From the NCBI GenBank assembly GCA_963383645.1, contig OY726572.1:25092292-25156291 (forward strand): DNA of 64,000 nucleotides, read 5' to 3'. This document shows positions 46,478 through 57,069 of this stretch, piece by piece. Below the pieces are notes generated by a model, which was not told the origin of the DNA, did no database searches, and saw only the letters and a list, made by a program, of their open reading frames with translations. The stretch's first letter is position 1; each line of letters begins with the position of its first letter. This DNA comes from Muscardinus avellanarius (taxonomy: Eukaryota > Chordata > Mammalia > Rodentia > Gliridae). A program made the position numbers and the translations under genes.

Positions 46478-46700
46478 GATGAATGGGTCATGAGGTGGTG
46501 CCATACACACACTGGAATTTTACTCAGCCATAAACAAGAACAAAATCACGTCATTTGCAGGAAAATGAATGGAGCTAGAGAATATTTTGCTGTTAGATCA
46601 GCCAGTCTCAGAAAGTGAAGGGTCATATGTTTTCCTTCCTATGTGGCATCTAGAAAGAAACCCGGGAACAAAAGAGACTTCAAATAAGTGAGGAGAGAGA
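46478..46700 (+). mobile_element. L1 3' end fragment
   Basis: 'ctggaattttactcagccat', 'catttgcaggaaaatgaatg', 'gagctagagaatattttgct' and 'gtcatatgttttccttccta' are the well-known L1 3' sequence. Purine-rich flank to about 46760. Confidence 0.7.
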
Positions 46701-46985
46701 CCAGTAGAAGTGTGGAAGGGAGTTTGTGGAGGAGGAAGGTGGGGTGAGTAGGGAGGAGGCTGGATGAAGAAATCAAACAGTTTATATATATTTGTGAAGC
46801 TATCAATAGTTATTTCAATATTATCAATGGGGAGGAGTAGGGAGCAGAGCAGGATCTGGAGAGAAGCTGCCATAGCTCGTTGCTATGTACATGTATGTGT
46901 CTACCACACTAAGCCTCAATAGGATGTGTGGTTACAATACACCAGTAAAAGAATATATGTATTTAAAAGTAGACACTCAACACAG

Positions 46986-47031
46986 AAGGAAGGAAGGAAG
47001 GAAGGAAGGAAGGAAGGAAGGAAGGAAGGAA
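46986..47031. repeat. (GGAA)n microsatellite
   Basis: About 11 units followed by an A run. Confidence 0.97.
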
Positions 47032-47062
47032 AAAAAGAAAATCTATTTTGCCCTCATTCTTC

Positions 47063-47200
47063 TTAAAGCATCCCCTTGGACCACTCACACCAGAAACACC
47101 TGGTTTCCAGAGCTACTGAATCATACCCCTGGGAGGAGGGACTCAGCATCTCAATCATGGAGCAGCTCTCCAGGAAATTCACACGCTCAGCAATGTCTGG
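47063..47200 (-). repeat. MER-type hAT remnant
   Basis: 'accagaaacacctggtttcc', 'ctcagcatctcaatcatgg' and 'ctctccaggaaattcacac' have the order of the 'agaatcacctgg' family. Orientation tentative. Confidence 0.4.
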
Positions 47201-49260
47201 AGGAACATCTTGGTCCAGAGTCCTGAAAGACCACCATTCACACCTTACCTGTGTCCTACACAGGTGCGCCTGGTGGAGCAGAGTAGACCACAATACTTCT
47301 GCAGGAAGCCCAAGCAGGACTCGGCCAATCCCCCAGGCTCAGCAGCAGCTATTTTGCCTGATGAATAGTGGCAGAGGGGACAGCAGAGGAAAGTGTCTGG
47401 AGAGACTGTGAGCCAACTGGCAGAGCTGGCATGGGCTTACTTTATCCCCTAGGGCGCTTCCTTATATGGGCATGCCAGGTGCTGCTGCTCCACCTTGATT
47501 AAACAGTGACTCCAGTGTTGGGCCCTGGCAGGAAAGAGAGCGAGAGGAAGGGAGATCCTATATACTCCATCCCGGCCCTAATCTCTACTAGGTCCACTTT
47601 GTTTTTGGACATCCCTTGCTACTGATTTCTCAGTTGCCTTGGTATTAATATTGGTTTTCATTGTTTCCAGATATTTCTGTTTCTTCATCTTTATTCTTCT
47701 TTAGGAAATTGGTGTTTTTACGAAGCCCGTCTAAGAACAGAGAGGAAGTGCAGGGAAGAGAGTCAAGAAAGTAATCCCTGTCGTGCTTCACTCTCATCTG
47801 GGAAGCATGATGGCCAAGTCTTCCCATCAAGAGTGGTCAGTCGAGGCAGGTCACGTCACCTGCTCTTTCAACTGGAGATAGCATCTTCTAGAGCACATTA
47901 ACCCCTGGGCATGAGGCAAGACTCGGGGCAATCTGTGTCAGCTCTGCTTAATGGGTCGGGGAGAAACCAATGAGGCGTGTAAAGGCCATGCTTCCTGGGT
48001 TCCAGATCCCCGATAATGCAGTTCACCTTGGTTATCAGATTTAATGATACAAAAAAAATGTGAAATCACCAGAGACTCATAGAACTCGTCTGTTCCTCAA
48101 ACTGGGATGGATGGGAAGAAATGGGCTTTAGAACATGGAAAAAAGAATTGGAGAACCTGTGACATGTGGCTCAGACCGCCCTGGGAGACAGGGGGCTAGC
48201 AAGCAGGGTCATTGGCTGGACATGAAATGGGTTTTTACCTCAGTTACACAGATTCTGTCTTTATGATCTGAGCAAGTCCCTTCCCCTCTGAGTCTTAGTT
48301 TACTGACCTGTGAAATGCAGCTTTTGATATTTGCCCTGCTGCTTCACATTTGTTTGGCAGGATACCTAGAGACATACTTTATTGGAACTTCTGCTATAAA
48401 TACAGTAAAAAATACACACACTGTTGTATGAATATGGTCAATGAATAAACATGCACATTTGTGGTACATGCTCAAAATAATTTTACTAAATAGGTGATAC
48501 AATAAAAAACATTTGAAAGCCATCAAATCAGAAAAAACAAAATGGTGAGAAAATGCTTCAGAAAGCCCCACACTCACAGGAGGCTGCATTAAGATGGTGC
48601 CAGGTGATAGATGATAGTTTTATCTTCTCTTACCTTATGAAAAATTTCTTCTCCCCAAAGAAGGAGCTGTTGACCCTAGAGTCGTCTGGGAATAGTGAGT
48701 TCAAAGGGCAATGTCTCCCAAGGGAGTGTTTGGTGCCAGCAGACAGGTGGATTTGTTTGAGAATTGTGCTGTAAGGATGGGAGGGGAAGAGCTGTTCACA
48801 CACCCAAGGGGTTGTTTGCTGTCTTGTGCTCTCAATGCTCAGTGATTTGTATATTCCAGAGAACTCCTGAAATATTTCAGAGAATTCCTGGGCTATACAC
48901 GAGGGGACACCAAACAGTAAATTCCTAGCAGGAGCCCCTGCTCTGAGGTGTGGCATGCCCGCAACTCACATGCGGCTCTGAAATGCAGCCGGTCATGGCC
49001 ACCCATGAGGTGGCCGCCGAGGCTCCATCTCCCTTCCTGCATACGATGGCCGCTGTGTCACGGAGGCCTCTCCTGTCACTTCCTGCATCTAAAGCCTGCT
49101 ATGGCCACCTAAGCCCACAGGACTGTTCCTCCAGTATCAATCATGGATATGAATGCAGTTATCATCATCATCATCGATGTGCCACAGCACTGCGGCCGCA
49201 CCCCACCTGTCCTCTGCTACGACATGGCTGTCCCCCTCTGCTCTCTGCGCCACACTGCTG
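47201..49260. other. Upstream region, mostly single copy
   Basis: Contains an exact CArG box (47460-47469), a MIR core (48220-48320, plus) and a GC-richer block with repeated 'atggcc' words (48955-49215). No exon supported. Confidence 0.45.
47460..47469. promoter_or_regulatory. CArG-box consensus motif
   Basis: 'ccttatatgg' fits CC(A/T)6GG, the SRF site. Only a sequence match. Confidence 0.3.
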
Positions 49261-49707
49261 ACATCTCATACAGTTCTGTAGAAATGACACAGAGCTGGCT
49301 TTTCTTATAGCCTTCTCTGAGCCATGGGAAAATCAGAGACAGACAAGGTTCGGATTCCTCCACCTTTGCGCAGGAACCCAGGTTACAGTTCTGGAGCCAA
49401 CCTGCCTTCCCTTGGAAAGACGTCTGTCTTGGACACTACTTACTGGTTAAATGCACTCCTGAGCGCTCCTCATTCCCAGCCTCTGACCATGACTCCAATC
49501 ACCCAGAGCTCCAGAGACAAGGCCCCTTCCCTTCTTCCTCCTCCTCACTTCCTGTCCCCAGCCCTCCTCTGTCTACCTGCCTCCCTCTCTGCCCCCTTCA
49601 CTATTCCTTTTCAAATTATTTCCTGTGCCACTATCTGCAGCAGGCATCGTGCTGGGCTCAGGACTCACCTGTGGACACACAGTTCTCCCTGTGTGGCTAC
49701 AGTGCAA

Positions 49708-49708
<1 letters not shown>

Positions 49709-49751
<43 letters not shown>
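49709..49751. repeat. (CA)n microsatellite
   Basis: About 21 units; not at a SINE tail. Confidence 0.97.
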
Positions 49752-49753
<2 letters not shown>

Positions 49754-50007
49754 CACAAACAGCCAGACTGGATTCACCTGGGATCAGAGCTGTGACGGGG
49801 GCTGGCAGGCTCGAGAAGACTCTGAAGAAAGTACAAATCCTGCACGCACACAGCTTGATGGATCTTCACAAAGTAAGACCCGAAATACCAGCACCCTGGT
49901 ACCCAGAATTACTGCTACCCAGAGGCCCCCTTGACATGACCCTTCCATACTATCTTCCCCACAGCCTCAAGGTAAATGCCCCCTGGTGGGTTTTGTTAAG
50001 CTTCATA

Positions 50008-50012
<5 letters not shown>

Positions 50013-50066
<54 letters not shown>

Positions 50067-50186
50067 TCCCTCCCCTCCCCCTCCTCTCTCTCTCTCTTCT
50101 CTCTACCTCTCTCTCTCTCTCTATCTCCCCTCTCCCTCTCCCTCTCCCTCTCTTCCTCCCTCTCTCTCTCTCTTCTCCCCCTCCCC

Positions 50187-50244
<58 letters not shown>
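50013..50244. repeat. (CT)n polypyrimidine tract
   Basis: About 230 bp of CT repeats with CCT and short A/C interruptions. It creates leucine/serine-only open frames that are not genes. Confidence 0.97.
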
Positions 50245-50247
<3 letters not shown>

Positions 50248-50552
50248 AAGAAAACAGCCCTGATGTTGATTTACCGGATTAGATTAATGTCCGTGTAAAA
50301 TATGACAAAGGGCACTGTCAGATCAGGGTAAACAGGTAATACGCGGTGCCTGAATGGGTCATCTAACAGATCTCGTGTGTGGTTACATCCCTCTGGGAGT
50401 GGAAATGGCAGAGTCAACAAAGTGAGGTGATTTTTATCGACGCAAAAGAGTGTGACAGACCCGAGGCTCACCAGCTTAAGTCGGCCTCGCCATGGACTGA
50501 GCTCTGGATGGATATGAACTGCGCAGTCAGCCCCAGGTCCCCTTTACCCAAT

Positions 50553-50750
50553 TCACTTGTAACCCCAGCATTTGAGAGGCTGAGACAAGAGGATCGAAGT
50601 TCATGGACAGCCTCAGCTACTTAGTGAGGCCCTTTGCAACTCAGTGAGACCCTGCTTCAAAATAAAGAATTAAAAATAGGGCTGGGGGTGTAGCTTGGAA
50701 GTAGAATGCCCCTGGGTTCCATCCTCAGTACCACAAAAAAAAAAAAAAAG
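50553..50750 (+). mobile_element. Composite B1/ID SINE (type I), 5' truncated
   Basis: Starts at 'cacttgtaaccccagc' (first ~18 bp missing). Linker 'caaaataaagaattaaaaat', ID half 'gtagcttggaagtagaatg', A tail. Confidence 0.9.
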
Positions 50751-51118
50751 ATCTCAAATGCTGGGATTACAAGACAGGACAACTAAAAGCCTGCTCTGTC
50801 CACTCGCAGGACAGAAGGACACCGATGAGTGTGGGAGTTTGCGCACAGTGGGGCGGCAGGAAAGGCAGAGCCTCAGGAACAGAAGGGACCCAGGGATGTA
50901 CTCAAAATAACCTAACACTATTATTGCTGTTTTTATTATTATTATTTTTGCAGATACTTCCTTATGAAACAGCCAAACAGTCCAGTCATTGTAGCTGCAG
51001 CTGCAAGGGAGAGAGATCCACCCAGTGTTTACACCCCTATCACACTGGCTTGGAGCCTTTCTTTCATAAAGTCTGAGCCCCTATTTCTGGGACGTCCTGG
51101 GTGTGTCTTCCGGGTATC

Positions 51119-51356
51119 CACAGAGCATCTTTTTTTTTTTTTTGTGGTACTGAGGATGGAACCCAGGGGCATTCTACTTTCAAGTTATACCCACAGCCAT
51201 ATCTTTAATTCTTTATTTTGAAGCAGGGTCTCACTGAGTTGCAAAGGGCCTCACTAAGTAGCTGAGTCTGTTCATGAACCGCGATCCTCCTGTCTCAGCC
51301 TCTCAAATGCTGGGTTACAAGTGTGCGCCACCTCGCCCAGCTCACAGAGCATCTTT
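51119..51356 (-). mobile_element. Composite B1/ID SINE (type I) with 14-bp target duplication
   Basis: 'cacagagcatcttt' at 51119-51132 and 51343-51356, identical. Reverse body with 'gaacccaggggcattctac' and 'gcgccacctcgcccagc'. Confidence 0.93.
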
Positions 51357-51589
51357 GACACCTCTGAGGCACTCTGAATTCCCTCTAGGGAAGCTCTGAC
51401 CTGCCTAATGCAGTAGGCTCTTAAGTGATTCCTCTATTTTGTCACTTAACCCTAGTTCTTCATCTACCAAATTGCTTCTGGGGGCGCTGCTTCCTGTGCA
51501 AATCACTCCTGCATTTATATGCCTATCAGGGAAGGTGCTAGAGTCTCAAGTTTCTAATTTAAACTTACTCTCAGTAGGATCACTCATTT

Positions 51590-51818
51590 TTTTTTTCTCA
51601 GTATCGTACATATATACTTTTTCATTTTTCATAAAACTGAGATTATACTACATACTGTTTTACATCCTGCCCTTCCTGCTTAAAATTATATGATGAACAT
51701 TTTACTATGTCATTATATAATCTTCAAAACTTGGTTCCTAATGACTAAGTAGTATTCTACTGCTTGAATATAGGATGGTAACTGAGGGAAAAACCTAAAT
51801 GGACCCTTTTTGTTTGCT
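51590..51818 (-). mobile_element. Old L1M 3' end fragment
   Basis: 'ataaaactgagattatacta', 'gatgaacattttactatgtc' and 'gactaagtagtattctactg' resemble reverse old L1. It forms the target into which the next element inserted. Confidence 0.45.
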
Positions 51819-52199
51819 TTTAGTTAACTTTATTTTTTTTAATTTTTTATTGGTGCACTGTATTCATACATCATAGTGGGATACAAAAAACTTGTAGACA
51901 TACATGCACACATCGCCCAGTCAGCCCCCACCCGATCCCCACCCCATTCTCTCCCCATCCCTTCTTCCCATGTTTGGCTTAGTGGTTGACATCTAGTATT
52001 ATAGCAATTTATCCAAAATTAAAAATGATAATCTCACATAACAGTTTCATTTGTCTGATACCAAGCTTTTGATGACTTAAAGATAACATTTCAATATTTC
52101 TTTTTGCTTTCTTTCTTACCAGAGAATCTATTTTTTCTATTTCTTAGGTGAAACTATCATATATTTATATATTTATTTTTCAGAAAAAAAATCTATCCT

Positions 52200-52530
52200 A
52201 ATATGGAATATGGACTCTAGGTACCCACAACGATCTTGAAAAAGAACAAAGCTAGAAGATATATATTTTCTGATTTCAAACCATATAAAGCTACAATAAT
52301 TGAAATAGTGTAGTACTATTCTAAAGGCAGATATATAAACCATTGGAGTTAAATAAAAGCCTAGAGCTAAATTCTTCCCTATATTGTCAAGTTATTTTTG
52401 ACAAGGTTTCCACGAACATTTGGTGGTGGAAATAATAATCTTTTAACTAAATACTGTTGAAAAATAATAATTACATGGAAAAGAATAAAATTGGACCCTT
52501 ACCTAATCCCATATACAAATATTAACTCCT
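52200..52530 (+). mobile_element. Decayed L1 ORF2 piece inside the composite
   Basis: 'aaaaagaacaaagctagaag', 'tgatttcaaaccatataaag' and 'aaaattggacccttacctaa' follow L1 ORF2 on the plus strand, opposite to the enclosing element. Many stops. Confidence 0.6.
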
Positions 52531-52843
52531 ATGGTGTGATATCTCTGCCACCACCACTCCCCCACTGGGTCAAGTCCCTGGGAGTCAGTACTGGGATTTC
52601 TCCTCTGGGGCCCACAATTTGACTCACTGTTGTTGAATACGCAGATGGAACTGTAGTGGACTCAGTGAATTCGCTGCTGCTGCTGGTGGTGGCAATATGG
52701 CGCCGCTGCCACGCCCTTGGCCATGAGGCTGGCGTATTTCTTCTCTGTTTTTGAGCTCCCCTCTGAGTCCCTGCAGCGTGTGCTGAGCCCAGCCACTGGG
52801 AGCTTTAGATGCTCCCTGCGCCAAAAAATCTGCCAAATCCTGC

Positions 52844-52917
52844 CGGGCTCTTCTGCAACGGCTCACCTCGGCTCGCTGTTCGGGCTCTTCCGCAGCGGCT
52901 CACCTCGGCTCGCTGTC
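52844..52917. repeat. 37-bp tandem duplication in the leader
   Basis: 'cgggctcttctgcaacggct' (52844) and 'cgggctcttccgcagcggct' (52881) start two adjacent 37-bp units with 3 mismatches. Confidence 0.9.
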
Positions 52918-53348
52918 TGCCGCTCCTCTCTGGAGCCTGGTATGCTGTTGAGTATGTTGGTCTGGAGCCGTCCGGTGAGCTCGCTGCTGCCACCAGCAGT
53001 AAGGCGCTGCTGCCGCGTTCTCAGCTGTGAGGCTGGTGTATCTCCTCTGTGGCCCTGAGCTCCGTTATGAGACACCCTCCTCTCTGGGGCTGGTGATTTT
53101 TTTGTTTCTCTGGTGATGGTGTTTTCTGGCTATGAAAGGCACTGATTTTGTGGTAATAGGGATTGGTTGTTAGCGGGGCTCTTAAGCCCCGCTTTTCTCG
53201 GTCGCCATCTTCCCGGAAGTCCTTTAGTTAACTTTAAAAACCACCGATTTTGGAGGCCATGCCACCGAGCAATATATTCTTAGTCTCTCAGTAGCTCTGC
53301 TGCACATGACCCCTGTGATGGAGGCCACCTAATGGATCTAAACGGATC

Positions 53349-53576
53349 TCCAGAAAATCTTTTTTTTTTTTTTTGGTGGTGGTACTGGGGTTCCTGGAAA
53401 CCCTTCTATCTCCAGGCTACACTCCCAGACCTATTTTATACATTTTTTAAAATATCGAAACAGGGTCTCTTAAGCCAGCATGGCTGGCTTCAAATCTGTG
53501 CGATCCTCCTGTCTCTGCCTCCCAAGCGTGGGGATTACAAGTGTGCGCCACCACGCCCGACCTTCCAGAAAATCTT
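53349..53576 (-). mobile_element. Composite SINE (type II) with 13-bp target duplication
   Basis: 'tccagaaaatctt' at 53349-53361 and 53564-53576, identical. Reverse body 'ttcctggaaacccttctatc' and 'tcttaagccagcatggctgg'. Confidence 0.94.
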
Positions 53577-53723
53577 ATGCTTTTCCTGTTTCCTCTCTTG
53601 TTCTCAGACTGTAGTCGTCATCACCCTGCATGCCTCTGATCTTGCTTGCTTTCCTGAGCTGATTCTGGGTACTCACTGCTAATCCAAAATGGAGCATCCC
53701 ATCCTCCCGATAAGTCAATGCCT

Positions 53724-53962
53724 AAAAGTAAATTACCAAGCTGGGCATGGTGGTGCACACTTGTAATCCCAGTACTTGGGAGGCTGAGACAGGAGGATTG
53801 CAGGTTCGTGGTCAGCCTCAGCTACTTAGTGAGGCCCTCCACAACTGAGACCCTGTTTGAAATTAAAGAATAAGAAATAGGGCTGGGGGTATATCTAGGA
53901 GGTAGAATGCCCCTGGGTTCAATCGCCAGTACCAAAAAAAAAAAAAAAAAAAAGTAAATTAC
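53724..53962 (+). mobile_element. Composite B1/ID SINE (type I) with 13-bp target duplication
   Basis: 'aaaagtaaattac' at 53724-53736 and 53950-53962, identical. Body with 'agctgggcatggtggtgcac' and a standard ID half, 'tgcccctgggttcaatcgcc'. Confidence 0.94.
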
Positions 53963-54417
53963 TAGGTCAAGAACTATGAAGGGCTTTTGATTCCTACTGC
54001 TAAAATATTCTCCCAGAAGACTGTACCAGCTTTACCCTTCCAGCTCTGTGCAAAAGCCCTTTTCTCATCTTTAGAGTATTTTTACCTTACGATATGGTGC
54101 TTCTCTCCTCAGGTCGTGAGATGGGTCACTGGAAAGTAGAAAATGAATTCCAAACCCCCAAAGATGCTTGAGTTCTCATGCATCTAGCCAGCACTTCTCC
54201 TCTGGGCCGTGTGCTCAGGCCCTGGATACTGGGGTACATAAGAATCCCAAATATCATGTTGCTATGACTTTATTGGTTCTATGCCTTATGTAGTGTTTCT
54301 TACCATCTTTTCCCAATCAAACCCTAATTGCTTTTCAAGGCCCAGTTCAAATATCTGCTATTCTCAGTATCCACCAGAAGCCAACGTTCAGTAGATACTA
54401 GTAACTGACCCTACTAT
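53963..54417. other. Spacer with weak L1M resemblance
   Basis: 'aggtcaagaactatgaaggg' to 'gctctgtgcaaaagccct' resembles reverse old L1 3' sequence (to about 54080). The rest is unassigned. Confidence 0.35.
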
Positions 54418-54535
54418 CATTTCTTCTCCTCCTCCTTTTTCTTCTTCATCATCTTCTTTGTCTTCTCCTCTTCCTATTCCTTCTCTTCCTCCTTCTCCTT
54501 TTCTTCTTTATCATCATTCTCTTCCTTCTCCTTCT
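54418..54535. repeat. Polypyrimidine (TTC/TCC)n tract
   Basis: About 115 bp of CT-rich text leading into the tail side of the next SINE. Confidence 0.9.
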
Positions 54536-54726
54536 TTTGTAGTACTGGGCTTGAAGCCAGGGGCATTCTACTCTGAGCTACACCCCCAGCCCTATTTTTT
54601 ATTTTGAAACTCACTAAGCTGCTGAGGGCCTCACTAGATTGCTAAGCCTGGCCTCAAACTTGCAAACCTCTCATCTCTGCTCTCCAAGTACTCAGATTAC
54701 AAGGCATTGCGCCATCATGCCCAGTT
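54536..54726 (-). mobile_element. Composite B1/ID SINE, older
   Basis: 'ttgaagccaggggcattcta', 'gagctacacccccagccc' and 'gcgccatcatgcccagtt'. Confidence 0.88.
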
Positions 54727-54799
54727 TATTATTCCTTTTTCCTGGATAAACTTTTTGTATGACACTCATTGCTTAATTCAATACTTATATCCTATGAAA

Positions 54800-54935
54800 G
54801 AGGTGTCATTTTACACTCAAGGGAGTGTGCCTTCGAAAGGTTAAATAACTCACCAAGATGACTCACATACTGGAAGTAGCCAGTCAGGAGTTGAACTCAG
54901 TCCAATCTGACTTCAAAGCCTGGGTTTCTATCTTT
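54800..54935 (-). repeat. MIR SINE remnant
   Basis: 'ggttaaataactcaccaaga' and 'caggagttgaactcagtcca' match reverse MIR. 55060-55150 may hold a further L2/MIR 3' end ('taggtgctcaataaatctg'). Confidence 0.6.
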
Positions 54936-55422
54936 TGTGGAATTTTTTTTTTTTTTTACCAATCACACAGCTTTCCTCACCTCCCTGTACTGCACAATAT
55001 CTCACACCCTCACTTGAGCTGTTGAATACTTGATCATTTCCCAACTGTTCTATGAGCTACTTACACAGCACGGATAATGTATCCTTCATATCCCAAACTC
55101 CTAGCAGATACATGGCTCAGCGTAGGTGCTCAATAAATCTGTGTGGCATTTAGTGCAGTTCATAAATCAAGTGGATTACTTGAGTGTTGAAGAAGCAGCC
55201 CGCTAATTTATCTTGGGCTATAATAATTATTTTACCTAGGTGAATGAACTGTAAGTTAGAGAGAGTCCTCAGACCAGAATGTGGAACTGACATGGAAGGG
55301 CCAGGAGAACACTGCTGGAGGGAGGATTAGGCAGTTGGCCTCCAGAAAGGTGAGGCCTATGTATCCTCATGCCATCTGTGATGTATAGGTCTTGTCATAT
55401 TCTCAGACTCAAAGAAACAGGT

Positions 55423-55611
55423 GAGCTGGGCGTGGTGATGCACACTTGTAATCCTAGCATTCAGGAGGCTGAGACACGAGGATCATGGTTTAGGGACAGC
55501 CTCGGCTACTTAGGGAGGGCCTTGCAACTCAGTGAGACCCTGTTTCAAAATAAAGAATAAAAAATAGGGCTGGGGTATAAATCAGAGGTAAAATAAATGC
55601 CCCTGGGTTTG
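55423..55611 (+). mobile_element. Composite B1/ID SINE (type I)
   Basis: 'gagctgggcgtggtgatgca', 'ctactta' and 'gaccctgtttcaaaataaag', with a short ID half 'aatgcccctgggtttgcag'. Confidence 0.92.
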
Positions 55612-55612
55612 C

Positions 55613-55678
<66 letters not shown>

Positions 55679-55715
55679 GAAGAAAGAGAAAGAAAGAAAG
55701 AAAGGAAGAAAGAAT
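55612..55715. repeat. (GAAA)n microsatellite
   Basis: About 24 units, impure at the right end; an expanded SINE tail. Confidence 0.97.
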
Positions 55716-55769
55716 TGGGTGAAACATCCAACATTATCTTCAAAAGAACACTATAAACACTAAAGTTTT

Positions 55770-55985
55770 CAAATCAAATTGTCCTGGCCCTATCACTGAC
55801 TTATTTGGGAGTTCTGGACAAGTTACTTAACTCTAAGCTTGTTTTCTCAACACCAAAATGGTAACAATAATAGAATCTAACTCATCAGGTGTCAGGAGAA
55901 TGAAAAAAACCAAAGGCAGGGAAATTGTTTCATACCGAGTCTGGTATGCAATAAGTATTCAGGAAATGATCATTTACTAAATCTT
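55770..55985 (+). repeat. MIR SINE remnant
   Basis: 'ctggacaagttacttaactc', 'caccaaaatggtaacaataa' and 'tatgcaataagtattcagg' match MIR. 55986-56657 holds nothing else I recognise. Confidence 0.6.
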
Positions 55986-56657
55986 TAGTAAACTAGACTA
56001 GGTGTCTTGCTGGTGGAGGCTTAGGAGAATCAGGTTAGGAGGGAGGCTGGGACACCTGAGGTAGAATCTGAGGTCACTTCCGGGAAGAGTGAAGGAGAGA
56101 ACCCAGGACAGGAAGTTGGGCTCCACACTGACCAGGGGGAAGCCCAGAGTGGAAGAAGAAACTCACTTTCCTTTGTGTCCACTTATTTCATTTGGTTTAA
56201 AAACAAGTCAGTCAATAAGCTGTAGGTATTGGCTGAAGAAACCAAGAGATTGGCGAAACGTGTTGGTCTTGGTGTGGCTGTACCTGTAAAGACAGAAGAA
56301 ACTCAGACAAAGAGAAATGAGCTCTGCTACTTACAGAGAAAGCTTAGTAATGAGTGGACTGAAAGAAAAGGGACCCTTTCTCCTCAGGTACGGTGGCCAC
56401 AGTGGAGAGACGCTGGAGGAACATCAGTCCTTGTGCCAAAGTTGTTAGAAGCTGGAAATGGAGCCGAGGGGCTCTGCCTCGGCAGGGTGGATTGGTGCTC
56501 GCTCTGCCCCTTTCCGTACTTCAGCACCTTCAGGGTAGCTCATCCAGGACACCCTGACCCAGGGAAGGCACGGTCCCAGGGAAGCCACTGTCTTTGCAGT
56601 CTAGGGAGCACACAGGGACCAGAATATGGCAGGGCGAGGGGGCGGAGGAAGACAGGG

Positions 56658-57035
56658 GTTTTGGTTTTGTGTTGCTGTCAATAAATATCTACAAACCTAG
56701 TGATTTATAAACAATAGAGTTTACTTGCCTCATGGTTCTGGCAGCTTGGGAGGTCCAATCTCAAGGTGCCAGCATGTGGTGAGGGCCCTTGTCCGGCATC
56801 ATCCTAGGCTGAAGGTAGAAGGCAAGAGAGTGGGATAAGCCGGGCGTGGTGGCGCACGCTTGTAATCCCAGCATCTGGGAGGCTGAGACAGGAGGATCGC
56901 GGTTTGTGGACAGCCTCAGCTATTTAGTGAGGCCCTCTGTAACTTAGTGAGACCCTGTTTCAAAATAAAGAATAAAAAATAGGGCAGGGGGTGTAGCTAG
57001 GAGGTCAAATGCCCCTGGGTTCCATCCCCACACCC

Positions 57036-57069
<34 letters not shown>

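Larger units (their letters stand above)
51819..53236 (-). mobile_element. 1.39-kb L1-leader composite retrotransposed copy with 14-bp target duplication
   Basis: 'tttagttaacttta' at 51819-51832 and 53223-53236, identical. On the minus strand the copy starts 'cttccgggaagatggcgacc', an L1 5' UTR-like leader with a YY1-type site, CpG-rich to about 52560. It ends '...gcaccaataaaaaattaaaa' with AATAAA and a tail. At 1390 bp it lacks ORF1 and nearly all of ORF2. The middle (about 52200-52530) holds a decayed L1 ORF2 piece in the opposite orientation. Two independent insertions cannot be fully excluded, but the matching duplications argue for one event. Confidence 0.75.

Noticed and set aside
50013..50244. 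Repeated short units as a possible CRISPR array
   Set aside because: Simple CT repeats without unique spacers, in a mammalian genome.
49324..50298. 324-aa open reading frame, the longest in the window
   Set aside because: More than a third is leucine/serine from the CT tract and histidine/threonine from the CA repeat. No domain, no splice context.
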